From Agrobacterium tumefaciens (lineage in GTDB: Bacteria > Pseudomonadota > Alphaproteobacteria > Rhizobiales > Rhizobiaceae): DNA of 64,000 nt. Both the position numbers and the translations under genes were made by a program. A model generated the notes under the pieces. The model saw only the letters and a list, made by a program, of their open reading frames with translations, was not told the DNA's origin and made no database searches. The stretch's first letter is position 1. Each line of letters starts with the position of its first letter. Below are positions 9,651 through 18,375 of this stretch, piece by piece. Where the stretch lies: assembly GCA_025559845.1 (NCBI GenBank), contig CP048469.1, forward strand, positions 806,001-870,000. The letters are read 5' to 3'.

Positions 9651-10816
9651 GCGTTGCCGCTCCCCGAACTGCGCGCCATTCTGTCGGTGAACAGTCGGCG
9701 CAAGCGCCCGGCGGCATTGGCGATGAATTTCGGCGTTCTGGGCTTGCGACCCGTCATGAGCACGAATGCTGCCGCCGCGCCGCTGAGGCCAGGAACGGCA
9801 TAAACGAGCGGAATGAAGGCGGCGCTCTGCTTGACCTGGTTGGTGACGTAGAAGCCGGCCCAGCGCAGCATGAAAGCTGTGATGAGGGCGGCGACCATCG
9901 GATGAAGCCGCGCTTCACGATGCGAACGGGCATCTGCCGCGATCACCAGCGAGATCAGTGCAAAGGAGAAAGCGAACAGCCAGTCGGACAGGCGCTTGTG
10001 TAATTCGCTTCGGAAGCTCTCCGGCGCGCGGGCGTAGCTCGAATTGCTCTCATCGGGAGACAGAAGGAAGCCAAGGCTCGCATCGCTTGGGGAGAGCGAC
10101 TGCTCGGTGTCCTTTTTCTCCGACATGGTGGAGAGATCGAATGCGTAGGAGAGGAACTTGACGATCGAAACCTTGCCGTCAGGCGTCTTCTGTTGCACTT
10201 CCCCGTCGCGCATCGTCAGCGACGTGCCGCTCTCGTCGATCATGCCTTCCTTGGCGTAATAGATGAGGTCGAAGTTGGGGTCGCGGCGGTCGGCAACAAA
10301 CAGACCTTTGAGAATGCGGCCCTGCCGCTGTCCGATCTGAACGTAGAGACCGTCCTGAATGGTGCGGAACGTCTTTTCCTCGATCACCGACGACAGGAGG
10401 TCCGCATAGGCCGCGGCAACCATCTGCCGCGCCGAATTGCGGGCAGGCGGTTCGATGAAGTTGGTGATGGTGAAGGAGAGTGCACTCAGCACGGCTGCGA
10501 GAACGAGAACAGGGCGAAACATGATCATGCGCGGCGCACCGGCCGCATCGATGATGGCAAGCTCGGAATCGTTGTTCATCGCCGTGAACGTCTGCGTGAT
10601 GCCGATAACCAGCGCAAACGGCAGAACGACAGGAATGAGCGTCGGAAGAATCATGGTCGCAAGCGCCATGAATGACCCCATCGACTGACCGGTATCCGTC
10701 ACCAGATTGATTCTCTGGAGAACCTGGATGGTCCAGATGATGGCCAGCACCGGAAGCAGCGCTACCAGAAACATCTGCGTTGTCCGTCGCAGGATATAGT
10801 TCTCGAGAAGCTTCAT
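9647..10816 (-). CDS. lptF: LPS export permease LptF
   Basis: 389 residues, YjgP/YjgQ family, the partner of LptG. It starts MKLLENYILRRT, with helices near 12-35, 50-75 and 98-120. The coupling region DSELAIIDAAGAPR is typical of LptF, followed by a periplasmic jellyroll (about 130-260) and C-terminal membrane helices (about 285-370). First gene of the leftward lptF-lptG-lptD operon. Its promoter must lie in the 292-base divergent gap shared with pepA. A basic Arg/Lys-rich tail follows the last helix. Confidence 0.95.
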   Translation of the reverse strand: MKLLENYILRRTTQMFLVALLPVLAIIWTIQVLQRINLVTDTGQSMGSFMALATMILPTLIPVVLPFALVIGITQTFTAMNNDSELAIIDAAGAPRMIMFRPVLVLAAVLSALSFTITNFIEPPARNSARQMVAAAYADLLSSVIEEKTFRTIQDGLYVQIGQRQGRILKGLFVADRRDPNFDLIYYAKEGMIDESGTSLTMRDGEVQQKTPDGKVSIVKFLSYAFDLSTMSEKKDTEQSLSPSDASLGFLLSPDESNSSYARAPESFRSELHKRLSDWLFAFSFALISLVIAADARSHREARLHPMVAALITAFMLRWAGFYVTNQVKQSAAFIPLVYAVPGLSGAAAAFVLMTGRKPRTPKFIANAAGRLRRLFTDRMARSSGSGNA

Positions 10817-11108
10817 GCGGCCCTTGTTGTCGTCATTTGCTCGTGTGATCGGCGAGCGGATTTCCGCCTATCTAATCGCAACATTTGCGCTTGGCGACTC
10901 CGGACCACTCACAAATCTGTTTTGTGCGACGTTTTTTCCCGGCTCTGTGTCTTTTTGTGGAACACCGCTGCCACATCACCGAATTTCGAATTTCTTTCCA
11001 TGTTTCATAAAAATGCCTTTCGCTTTAAAGATTGCGGGGTTGCACGGGGTTTTGAAAAGGCCATGATCGCGTGCACCCGATCAGTTTGTTCAGCAAGAGC
11101 AGGAAAAC
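10817..11108. other. Divergent promoter region lptF / pepA
   Basis: 292 bases without a gene. It contains a tandem GAATTTC GAATTTC (about 10981-10994), an AT-rich stretch at 10985-11035 and the inverted repeat described separately at 11064-11083. No -35/-10 pair close to consensus could be assigned to either gene. Confidence 0.4.
11064..11083 (+). promoter_or_regulatory. Inverted repeat in the pepA leader
   Basis: TGATCG and CGATCA (11064-11069 and 11078-11083) flank an 8-base centre that includes the palindrome GTGCAC, 26 bases before the pepA start. It could be an operator or a small leader hairpin; function unknown. Confidence 0.3.
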
Positions 11109-12602
11109 ATGTCCGCCAAATTCGATATTTCTTTCGCCAGTTCCGTTTCGCTCGATGGCGCTCTCGCCATTTTGTTGCAGGTATCGGGCGGCGATTGGCA
11201 GCCCGCCGGTACAGCCGACGCTGACCCCGAAGCGATCGTTGCAAAGGCGGCCAAGATCTCCGGTTTCTCCGGCAAGTCCATGACGACGCTTGATGTCATC
11301 GCGCCGCACGGTTCCAGTGCCGACCGCCTGCTGGCCATTGGCCTTGGCAAGCCTTCGAAGCTTACGGCCCACGATTGGCTGCGTGTCGGCGGTACGGCAG
11401 CCGCAGGCTTCAAGAAGGCAGAAAAGGTTGTCGTTTTCCTTGATGCCCCGGGCGTCGAGGTCACCGGGCAGGCGGCAGCCGATTTCGCCCTCGGCCTCCT
11501 GCTGCGTGCTTACACCTTCGATGCCTACAAGACGAAGAAGAAGTCCGAAGACGAAAAGACACCAAAGAAGGTGGAAGTCGTGATTGTCACGGCTGCCCGC
11601 GAGGAAGCGGAAAAGGCATTTGAGGTGTCGCAGGCGATTGCAGGCGGCGTTGTTCTGGCCCGCGATCTCGTCAATCTGCCGCCGAACGTGCTTGGTCCAG
11701 TGGAATTCGCAGAAAAGGCCGAAGAGCTGCAGAAGCTTGGTGTCGAGGTTGAAATCCTGGGCGAAAAGGAACTGAAGAAGCTCGGCATGAATGCACTTCT
11801 TGGAGTGGCACAGGGCTCTGCCCGTCCGCCGCGGCTTGCCGTCATGCAGTGGAACGGTGGTTCCAAGAAGGACTCGCCGATCGCCTTCGTCGGTAAGGGC
11901 GTTGTGTTCGACACCGGCGGCATTTCGCTGAAGCCCGGCCTTAACATGGAAGACATGAAGGGCGACATGGGTGGCGCGGCTGCCGTGACCGGCCTCATGC
12001 ATGCGCTTGCCGCCCGTAAAGCCAAGGCGAATGTCGTGGGTGTGATTGGTCTTGTGGAAAACATGCCGGATGGCAATGCCCAGCGTCCGGGCGATATCGT
12101 CACCTCTATGTCCGGCCAGACCATCGAGATCATCAACACCGATGCGGAAGGCCGTCTCGTTCTGGCCGATGCGCTCTGGTACACGAAGGATCGTTTCGAT
12201 CCGAAGTTCATGATCAATCTGGCAACGCTCACCGGTGCGATCACCGTGGCGCTTGGCAATCTGCAGGCGGGATTGTTCTCGAATGACGACGAACTCGCCG
12301 GCCGTCTGACACAGGCGGGCGAAGACACGGCTGAAAAGCTCTGGCGCATGCCGCTCGGCAAGGACTATGACAAGATCATCGATTCCAAGTTCGCGGACAT
12401 GAAGAACAGCGCTGGCCGGCTTGCCGGTTCGGTGACCGCTGCCCAGTTCCTCAAGCGCTTTGTGGGTGACACGCCATGGGCGCACCTGGATATCGCAGGA
12501 ACGGCGATGGGTTCGCCGCTGACCGAGATCAACCAGTCCTGGGGTTCCGGTTACGGCGTACGCCTTCTGAACGAACTCGTTCGCGCGCATTACGAAGACT
12601 GA
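11109..12602 (+). CDS. pepA: Leucyl (cytosol) aminopeptidase PepA
   Basis: 497 residues, peptidase family M17, a hexameric dinuclear-metal enzyme that releases N-terminal residues from peptides. The catalytic C-terminal domain shows [16 protein letters not shown] (Lys and Asp ligands, about residues 261-276), [11 protein letters not shown], and the signature NTDAEGRL at about 343-350. The N-terminal domain (about 1-165) is the less conserved macro-like domain. ATG 11109 has AGCAGGA upstream. holC follows after 53 bases, the common pepA-holC arrangement. In E. coli PepA also binds DNA in site-specific recombination; nothing here tests that. Confidence 0.97.
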   Translation: MSAKFDISFASSVSLDGALAILLQVSGGDWQPAGTADADPEAIVAKAAKISGFSGKSMTTLDVIAPHGSSADRLLAIGLGKPSKLTAHDWLRVGGTAAAGFKKAEKVVVFLDAPGVEVTGQAAADFALGLLLRAYTFDAYKTKKKSEDEKTPKKVEVVIVTAAREEAEKAFEVSQAIAGGVVLARDLVNLPPNVLGPVEFAEKAEELQKLGVEVEILGEKELKKLGMNALLGVAQGSARPPRLAVMQWNGGSKKDSPIAFVGKGVVFDTGGISLKPGLNMEDMKGDMGGAAAVTGLMHALAARKAKANVVGVIGLVENMPDGNAQRPGDIVTSMSGQTIEIINTDAEGRLVLADALWYTKDRFDPKFMINLATLTGAITVALGNLQAGLFSNDDELAGRLTQAGEDTAEKLWRMPLGKDYDKIIDSKFADMKNSAGRLAGSVTAAQFLKRFVGDTPWAHLDIAGTAMGSPLTEINQSWGSGYGVRLLNELVRAHYED

Positions 12603-12608
12603 TAACGG

Positions 12609-12628
12609 GCAGCTCCTTCGGGAGTTGC
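12609..12628 (+). other. UUCG-loop hairpin between pepA and holC
   Basis: GCAGCTCC and GGAGTTGC pair around a TTCG tetraloop (one G-T pair). No T-run follows, so it is more likely an mRNA stability or processing element than a terminator. Confidence 0.45.
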
Positions 12629-12655
12629 GCATAAACTGAGGCGACAGACTGACCG

Positions 12656-13105
12656 ATGACCGAAATTCTGTTCTATCACCTGACGGAATCGAAGCTGGAG
12701 GATGCCCTGCCGCCCTTGCTTGAAAAATCACTGGAACGCGGCTGGAAGGTCGCGGTCCAGACAACGGATGCTGAACGGCGCGATTTTCTCGATTCCCATT
12801 TGTGGACGTATCGGGATGACAGCTTTCTGGCGCACGCGACGGATGCAGCGGCCTCGCCGGAGAACCAGCCCGTTCTTCTGACCGCCTCGGATGCAAACGG
12901 CAACAGCGCCAGCGTCCGCTTCCTGATCGACGGCGCCGAACCGCCGCCGGTCGAGCCTTATGAACGCATCGTGTTCATGTTCGATGGCTATGACGCGTTC
13001 CAGCTTGAAACGGCGCGCAATCATTGGAAACGGCTGAAGGGAGAGGGGCACGCCCTGACCTACTGGCAGCAATCGCCGGAAGGGCGCTGGCAGAAAAAGG
13101 CCTGA
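12656..13105 (+). CDS. holC: DNA polymerase III chi subunit HolC
   Basis: 149 residues, typical chi length. It opens with MTEILFYHLT and has the family's SLERGWKVAVQT segment, LWTYRDDSFLAH, and a later YERIVFMFDGYD strand-helix. Chi joins the clamp loader to single-stranded-DNA-binding protein and is cytoplasmic. It lies downstream of pepA in the same direction and is probably co-transcribed. The C terminus (HWKRLKGEGHALTYWQQ onward) is the conserved end of alphaproteobacterial HolC. Confidence 0.93.
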   Translation: MTEILFYHLTESKLEDALPPLLEKSLERGWKVAVQTTDAERRDFLDSHLWTYRDDSFLAHATDAAASPENQPVLLTASDANGNSASVRFLIDGAEPPPVEPYERIVFMFDGYDAFQLETARNHWKRLKGEGHALTYWQQSPEGRWQKKA

Positions 13106-13419
13106 CCAAAGGCACCCGTCGCTGCACCAGCGAAAGGTTTTTCTCTAAGGGAAACCACGGGCAAAAAATCATATGTAGCACGCAGCGCCAGCTTCTGCAT
13201 TATGGCCATGACATCGGTCCGGAAACCGGAATCGGATTTCGTTCGAAAGATGTTTTAAATCAGTTCGTTAGGGCGATTTTTTCTCAGTTTTGAAGAATAG
13301 GCGTCCTCAAGACATGGAAGTGACACGATTCCCTTGGAAGCCGGTGTCGGGGCAGCAGCGTCATTTCGCTGCAACATCCCGCCTGAGCGCTGGATGTGAG
13401 AAGACAGAAGGATAGAAAT
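13106..13419 (+). other. Gap after holC: weak terminator and structured leader
   Basis: 314 bases without a convincing gene. A weak terminator-like hairpin TCGCTG/CAGCGA (13119-13133) followed by AAGG and five T lies just after holC. Further on, three short stems can form in series before the next gene: GACAC/GTGTC (13322-13348), GCAGCG/CGCTGC (13355-13372) and ACATCC/GGATGT (13374-13397). The ribosome site AAGGA of the GGDEF gene follows directly. No tRNA or conserved small gene seen. Confidence 0.4.
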
Positions 13420-14448
13420 ATGGACCAGATGATTTCATTACCGGATCGGGAAATGGAGCGTCTGATGGCTGTTCGTTCATTGATGTCATTCAAGAATGGT
13501 CCGTCGCCGGAGCTGGAGGCTCTCTCCGAGCTCGCGCGCGGCGTCTTTTCCGTTTCACGCGCCTCCGTTCACCTGATGGACGATGACTGGCTCTACATAG
13601 TGGAGCAGGCCGGCATGCAATTAGCCGAATGCCCGCGCGATGTCTCAATCTGCAATCGCGTTCTGGCCAAGCAGGATGTCGTGGTCATTCCCGATTTGAC
13701 CGTCCATCCGGACTTCTGCGCGATGCCTTATGTCCAGGAAGGCCCGAAGTTGCGCGCTTATGCGGGCGCACCGATCGAGCTCGAGCCTGGGCTGATTGTC
13801 GGTGCGTTCTGCGTCGTCGACACAGTGCCACGGCTGTTCTCCATGGCTGAGATCGACAATCTGCAGCGTTTTGCCGTTCTCGCGACAGCCGTGTTGCGGC
13901 TTCAGAAGGCGAATTTCACAATGAGCCTTGCCGAACGCGAGCTCCGCAACGCCGCCATGACCGATCCATTGACAGGATTTTATAATCGCAAGGCACTCGA
14001 CGTGCTGGTCGATCTGCAGCTTGGACTAGCCCTGCACGAAAACGAAACGTTCGGTGCGCTTTATATGGATATGGATGGCTTCAAGATCATCAACGATACC
14101 TTTGGCCATTCGGCTGGCGACTGCGTTCTGGCGGCCGCCGCCAATCGTATCCGCGCCGTAACCCGCAATGAAGATATCGTCGTGCGCATGGGTGGCGATG
14201 AGTTCGCCATTTTCGTTCCCCGTCCCGATGGTCCGGAGACGATGAGCCTGCTGGCGGATCGCCTGTTGTGCGCTTTCCGCGAGCCCTTCGATATCGATGG
14301 CCGTCAGGTTGTTTCGCGGCTGAGTATTGGCGGGGCAATTGCGCCGCAGGCCGGTGCCGACCGGGCAACGCTTCTGTCGAATGTCGATGAAGCGCTTTAT
14401 CAGGCTAAAAAAGCCGGGCGCGACCGGTATGTCAGCCGCGCCCTTTGA
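13420..14448 (+). CDS. GAF-GGDEF diguanylate cyclase
   Basis: 342 residues from ATG 13420, which has AAGGA seven bases upstream; a start eight codons earlier lacks one. Residues about 20-155 are a GAF-type sensor domain (SRASVHLMDDDW, GAFCVVDT), with no membrane segment, so it is cytosolic. The GGDEF domain starts near 180 with LTGFYNRKAL. The active site is intact (GGDEF 258-262) and an inhibitory I-site RNED (249-252) sits exactly five residues upstream, so it should make c-di-GMP with product inhibition. The ligand of the GAF domain is unknown. It is convergent with the sugar dehydrogenase gene, six bases apart. Confidence 0.93.
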   Translation: MDQMISLPDREMERLMAVRSLMSFKNGPSPELEALSELARGVFSVSRASVHLMDDDWLYIVEQAGMQLAECPRDVSICNRVLAKQDVVVIPDLTVHPDFCAMPYVQEGPKLRAYAGAPIELEPGLIVGAFCVVDTVPRLFSMAEIDNLQRFAVLATAVLRLQKANFTMSLAERELRNAAMTDPLTGFYNRKALDVLVDLQLGLALHENETFGALYMDMDGFKIINDTFGHSAGDCVLAAAANRIRAVTRNEDIVVRMGGDEFAIFVPRPDGPETMSLLADRLLCAFREPFDIDGRQVVSRLSIGGAIAPQAGADRATLLSNVDEALYQAKKAGRDRYVSRAL

Positions 14449-14454
14449 TCAGTC

Positions 14455-15381
14455 TCAGTCGTAGAACGAATCCACGAACTTGTGGCGACCGAGCAGAAAG
14501 GCATCGGCCACGTGGGTCAGCGGCGCCAGATCGACGTCCGATTTGCCCGCCTTGATGATTTCGGCGAAGCGTTCGTAAAGGGCAGGGTACTCACGTTCCG
14601 GTTCGGAAAGCTTCATGTCGCCATTGATCGACAGCTTAGCACCGCCTTCGGAAAGCACCATCTGACCGTCTGCCGTCTCGGCAATGATGTCCCAGCTCTG
14701 CTTGCCAGTCTGACGCCAGTCGAACTCGGCGTGAACCGGCATCTTCGTCACATCGGAAAAATGCAGGTCTGCGGCGATGGGCGCATCACGGTTTTCCGGG
14801 AATTCCAGCGTAGCTTTGGTGATGAACAGGGCGCGCGGCAGGATGTGGGTGATGATAGAGAGGGCGTTGATGCCGGGATCGAAGACGCCGAGACCGCCTG
14901 CCTGCCAGATCCATTCCTGGTTCGGATGCCAGTGGCGCACATCTTCCTTCCAGATGACATGAACGCTCTCGATCTTCGTCGAGGCCAGAAAAGCCTTGGC
15001 AGCTTCAACGGCGGGTGCGTAACGCGAATGCCAGCTTGCAAACAGCGAGAGACCCTTACTGTCGGCGAGGCGAACAAGATCCTGCACCTCCGAAAGCGTC
15101 GCGCCCGGCGGCTTTTCAAGGAAGACGTGCTTGCCGGCGTTCAAAGCCGTGTAAGCGGCTTCATAACGGTACTGCGGCGGCATACAGAGCGAGACCGCGT
15201 CGATCTGCGGAACAGCCTCGAGCATGGCTTCGATATTGTTGTAGGAAGCGATACCGTCGACGGTGCCGTGGCGGCTGGCCGTGGCGATCAGTTCGAAATC
15301 GGGATTGCCTGCAATGGCGGGAAGATGCTGGTCGCGAACGATCTTGCCGACGCCGACGATGGCGAGTTTGGTGGCTGACAT
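14455..15381 (-). CDS. Gfo/Idh/MocA sugar 1-dehydrogenase (galactose/arabinose type)
   Basis: 308 residues. It has an N-terminal Rossmann fold (LAIVGVGKIVRDQHLPAI), the catalytic EKPPGATLSEV motif (Lys of EKP) and a C-terminal Gfo/Idh substrate domain with WKEDVRHWHPNQEW and GGLGVFDPGINA. Length, EKPPGAT and the WHPNQEW segment resemble D-galactose or L-arabinose 1-dehydrogenases of soil proteobacteria, which feed oxidative non-phosphorylative pathways using NAD(P). No other sugar genes are adjacent, so the substrate is inference. ATG 15381; cytoplasmic. Confidence 0.8.
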   Translation of the reverse strand: MSATKLAIVGVGKIVRDQHLPAIAGNPDFELIATASRHGTVDGIASYNNIEAMLEAVPQIDAVSLCMPPQYRYEAAYTALNAGKHVFLEKPPGATLSEVQDLVRLADSKGLSLFASWHSRYAPAVEAAKAFLASTKIESVHVIWKEDVRHWHPNQEWIWQAGGLGVFDPGINALSIITHILPRALFITKATLEFPENRDAPIAADLHFSDVTKMPVHAEFDWRQTGKQSWDIIAETADGQMVLSEGGAKLSINGDMKLSEPEREYPALYERFAEIIKAGKSDVDLAPLTHVADAFLLGRHKFVDSFYD

Positions 15382-15492
15382 GCGTAGTACCCGTGTCTGT
15401 GTTTAACTCGAAAAATAACATTTTTGAAGTGTTGTAGCAGAAAGCAATGGCCGGGCAAGATATGGCCATCGCTTCTTTTCGGGTTGATTTTA

Positions 15493-16338
15493 TTAGAGTG
15501 CTGCGACCAGCATCGGCCATTTCTGCGGTGCCTTGTAGCGCAAATGTACGACTTTATAGCCTTCCGCCTTCAATTGCGTCAGCAATGCCGGCAGCATGGC
15601 GGCGGTGCGCTTGTGAATGTCATGCATCAGAATGATGCCGCTGCCGCGATGACGCAAGGCCTCAATGGTGCGTGACGCCACCACGGCGGGTGCATCCTTG
15701 AAATAGTCCTTGGAGTCGATCTGCACATCCATCACCACTGTACCGCGCGAGGCAAGCGAATGGCGAAGCCGCGATGTATCGGCAAGGTAAGGGAAGCGGA
15801 AGAAAGGAACGTCTGTTTCGGTGGCGTCGGCAACGGCCTTGGCGCCCTTCGATATTTCGTTCAGTGCCCGGTCGAAGGAGAGGTGCGCGAGGTTGGGGTG
15901 GCTGTAGGTATGGCTGCCGATGCTGTGCCCGTCGGACACGACCTTGCGGGCAAGCTCCGGGTGGGCCTTTGCCATTTCACCGACCATCAGGAAGGTTGCC
16001 TTCACACCGAATTCGTCAAGCGTCGCCAGAATATTCTCGGTCTTGCCGGGCACCGGGCCATCGTCGAAACTGAGAACGACTTCCTTGTTCGCCAGGCTGA
16101 TGTCGGAAATCGACGAGACCTCGATGTCACGGCCGGCAAGAGCGCTGGGATGTCTCGGCCGCACCCAGGCAGCGGGAGAGAGCGGGACGGGATCGCTTGC
16201 ATCGGCATGACCCGCCGGATTGGCGGGCATCGTGGCGGCGAACGCCGTTTTCAGAGAGCCATCTCCCTGCGGTTTGCCTGCGCAGCCTGAAAGGATGGCA
16301 GCCACGATGACGGCAACGGAAACGACGCGAATGGACAT
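15493..16338 (-). CDS. Lipoprotein polysaccharide deacetylase (NodB domain)
   Basis: 281 residues. A lipoprotein signal with lipobox LSGC (Cys19) is followed by a low-complexity linker (about 20-65) and a carbohydrate esterase family 4 domain. It carries the metal/catalytic motifs SFDDGP (about 90), the metal-ligand region SHTYSHP, RFPYL and LMHDIH, all present, so it should be an active Zn-dependent deacetylase of an N-acetylated glycan in the periplasm. The true substrate (peptidoglycan, capsule or other) is unknown. It follows the ABC-F gene on the same strand after 94 bases. Confidence 0.9.
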   Translation of the reverse strand: MSIRVVSVAVIVAAILSGCAGKPQGDGSLKTAFAATMPANPAGHADASDPVPLSPAAWVRPRHPSALAGRDIEVSSISDISLANKEVVLSFDDGPVPGKTENILATLDEFGVKATFLMVGEMAKAHPELARKVVSDGHSIGSHTYSHPNLAHLSFDRALNEISKGAKAVADATETDVPFFRFPYLADTSRLRHSLASRGTVVMDVQIDSKDYFKDAPAVVASRTIEALRHRGSGIILMHDIHKRTAAMLPALLTQLKAEGYKVVHLRYKAPQKWPMLVAAL

Positions 16339-16432
16339 GGAAAAACTCGGCTCAAAAGCAGCAAATCAACTGCTCCCGAATTTCTCCGATTATGGTTAAT
16401 GAGGCGTTACCGCTGGTTGTCGATCCTTGCCG

Positions 16433-18316
16433 TCACACCGCCATGGCTTCTTCGTACTCGCCGGAGAGCATCAGCCATTGTTCTTCGGCATCGGCCAGCT
16501 TGCTTGCGGCTTCGCCACGTTCCTTGACCTTTTGGGCAGCTTTGGCAGGCGCCTTTTCGTAAAGGGCAGGGTCGGCCAGCTCCTTGTCGAGTGACTGAAT
16601 CAGTTTCTCAAGCTTTGCCGTCAGGGATTCGATTTCATTGATCTTTTTCTTGAGCGGAGCGAGTTGCGCACGCTTTTCGGCGTTCGCCTTGCGTTGGTCG
16701 GCCTTCGAGGCCTGATCACTCGCAATGTCTGGCTTGTCGTCCTTCTTCTTGCCGGAGGATACGACGATATCGCGATATTCCTCCATGTCGCCTTCAAAGG
16801 TCTTCACGGTGCCATCCGCCACCAGCCACAGCCGGTCGACGGTCGCTTCGATCAGGTGACGGTCGTGCGAGATCAGGATGACGGCACCGTTATAATCGTT
16901 CAGCGCTTCGATCAGTGCCCGGCGGCTGTCGATATCAAGGTGGTTGGTCGGTTCGTCGAGAATGAGCAGATGCGGCGCATGGAAAGCCGCAAGTCCCATC
17001 AGCAGGCGGGCTTTTTCGCCACCTGAGAGGTCTTTCGCGGCCGTGGCCATCTTTTCCGTCGTCAGGCCCATCTGGGCCACACGGGCGCGAACCTGCGCTT
17101 CAGCGGCCTGCGGCATCAACTTGCGCACATGTTCGACCGGCGTTTCGTTCGGAACGAGATCGTCGAGCTGATGCTGGGCAAAGAAACCGATTTTCAGACC
17201 AGATGCGACACGCAGATCGCCCGCCTGCGGCGCAAGGCGACCGGAGATGAACTTGGCAAACGTCGACTTGCCGTTGCCGTTCGAACCGAGCAGCGCGATG
17301 CGGTCGTCATTGTCGATACGCAGGTTCAACTGCTTGAGAATGGACTTGCCCGGCTCGTAGCCGACAGCGCCGCCATTGATGGCTACGATCGGGGAAGCCG
17401 GCTGCTTTTCCGGCTCCGGAAAGGTGATCGGCTGCACGTGATCTTCGATCACCGCCGCGACCGTTCCCATGCGCTCCAGTGCCTTCACGCGGCTTTGTGC
17501 CTGCTTGGCCTTGGATGCCTTGGCCTTGAAACGATCGATGAAGCTCTGCAGATGTTTGCGCGCCGCATCGTTCTTGGCCTTGGCCTTCATCTGCAATTCG
17601 TCAGCTTCAGCCTTCTGACGCTCGAACTGGTCGTACCCGCCGCGATAGAAGGTCAGCTTCTTCTGATCGAGGTGAACGATCGAGTTGACCGCGTTGTTCA
17701 GGAGATCGCGGTCGTGGCTGATGATGATGACAGTGTGCGGGTAGCGGCGGATGTAATCCTCCAGCCACAGCGTCCCTTCAAGGTCGAGATAGTTGGTCGG
17801 TTCGTCGAGAAGCAAAAGGTCAGGCTCGGCAAACAGTACGGAGGCGAGCGCGACGCGCATGCGCCAGCCGCCGGAAAACGACGAGGCCGGGCGAAGCTGG
17901 GCTTCCTGGTTGAAACCGAGACCGGCGAGAATGCTGGAGGCGCGCGCTTCCGCAGAATGGGCGTCAATATCGACAAGGCGCATCTGGATTTCAGCGATGC
18001 GATGCGGATCGGTCGCCGTTTCGGCTTCGGCCAGCAGCGCGGCGCGCTCCTTGTCGGCTGACAGCACGATCGAAATCAGCGACTCCTCGGTTCCCGGCGC
18101 TTCCTGGGCGACCTGGCCGATCCGGGCCTGTTTGGGAATGGTGACCGATCCGTTTTCCGCCGCGAGGTCACCGGTGATGACGCGAAACAGCGTGGATTTG
18201 CCGGCGCCGTTACGGCCGACAAGGCCCGCTTTCACACCGGCAGGCAGCGTGACACTGGCGTTGTCGAGAAGCAGGCGTCCTGCGATACGGGCGGAAAGAT
18301 CGGTAATCGTAATCAT
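16433..18316 (-). CDS. ABC-F family ATPase (YheS/Uup-like)
   Basis: 627 residues with two ABC domains and no membrane helices. The Walker A motifs are GRNGAGKST (about 35) and GSNGNGKST (about 345). The signatures are SFSGGWRMR and LSGGEKARL, and each domain has LDEPTN followed by ISHDR. The inter-domain linker (about 240-300) is basic and helical, as in ribosome-associated ABC-F factors. The C terminus (about 525-627) is a charged Lys/Ala coiled coil. The domain pattern fits YheS-type translation factors rather than antibiotic-resistance proteins. It is 59 bases downstream of the GGNEF gene and may be co-transcribed. Confidence 0.92.
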   Translation of the reverse strand: MITITDLSARIAGRLLLDNASVTLPAGVKAGLVGRNGAGKSTLFRVITGDLAAENGSVTIPKQARIGQVAQEAPGTEESLISIVLSADKERAALLAEAETATDPHRIAEIQMRLVDIDAHSAEARASSILAGLGFNQEAQLRPASSFSGGWRMRVALASVLFAEPDLLLLDEPTNYLDLEGTLWLEDYIRRYPHTVIIISHDRDLLNNAVNSIVHLDQKKLTFYRGGYDQFERQKAEADELQMKAKAKNDAARKHLQSFIDRFKAKASKAKQAQSRVKALERMGTVAAVIEDHVQPITFPEPEKQPASPIVAINGGAVGYEPGKSILKQLNLRIDNDDRIALLGSNGNGKSTFAKFISGRLAPQAGDLRVASGLKIGFFAQHQLDDLVPNETPVEHVRKLMPQAAEAQVRARVAQMGLTTEKMATAAKDLSGGEKARLLMGLAAFHAPHLLILDEPTNHLDIDSRRALIEALNDYNGAVILISHDRHLIEATVDRLWLVADGTVKTFEGDMEEYRDIVVSSGKKKDDKPDIASDQASKADQRKANAEKRAQLAPLKKKINEIESLTAKLEKLIQSLDKELADPALYEKAPAKAAQKVKERGEAASKLADAEEQWLMLSGEYEEAMAV

Positions 18317-18375
18317 GCCGCCGTTTTGTCTGAACTCTGCGCCCGATGCAAGAGCGTCGAAAGGTGGTTGGCGGT

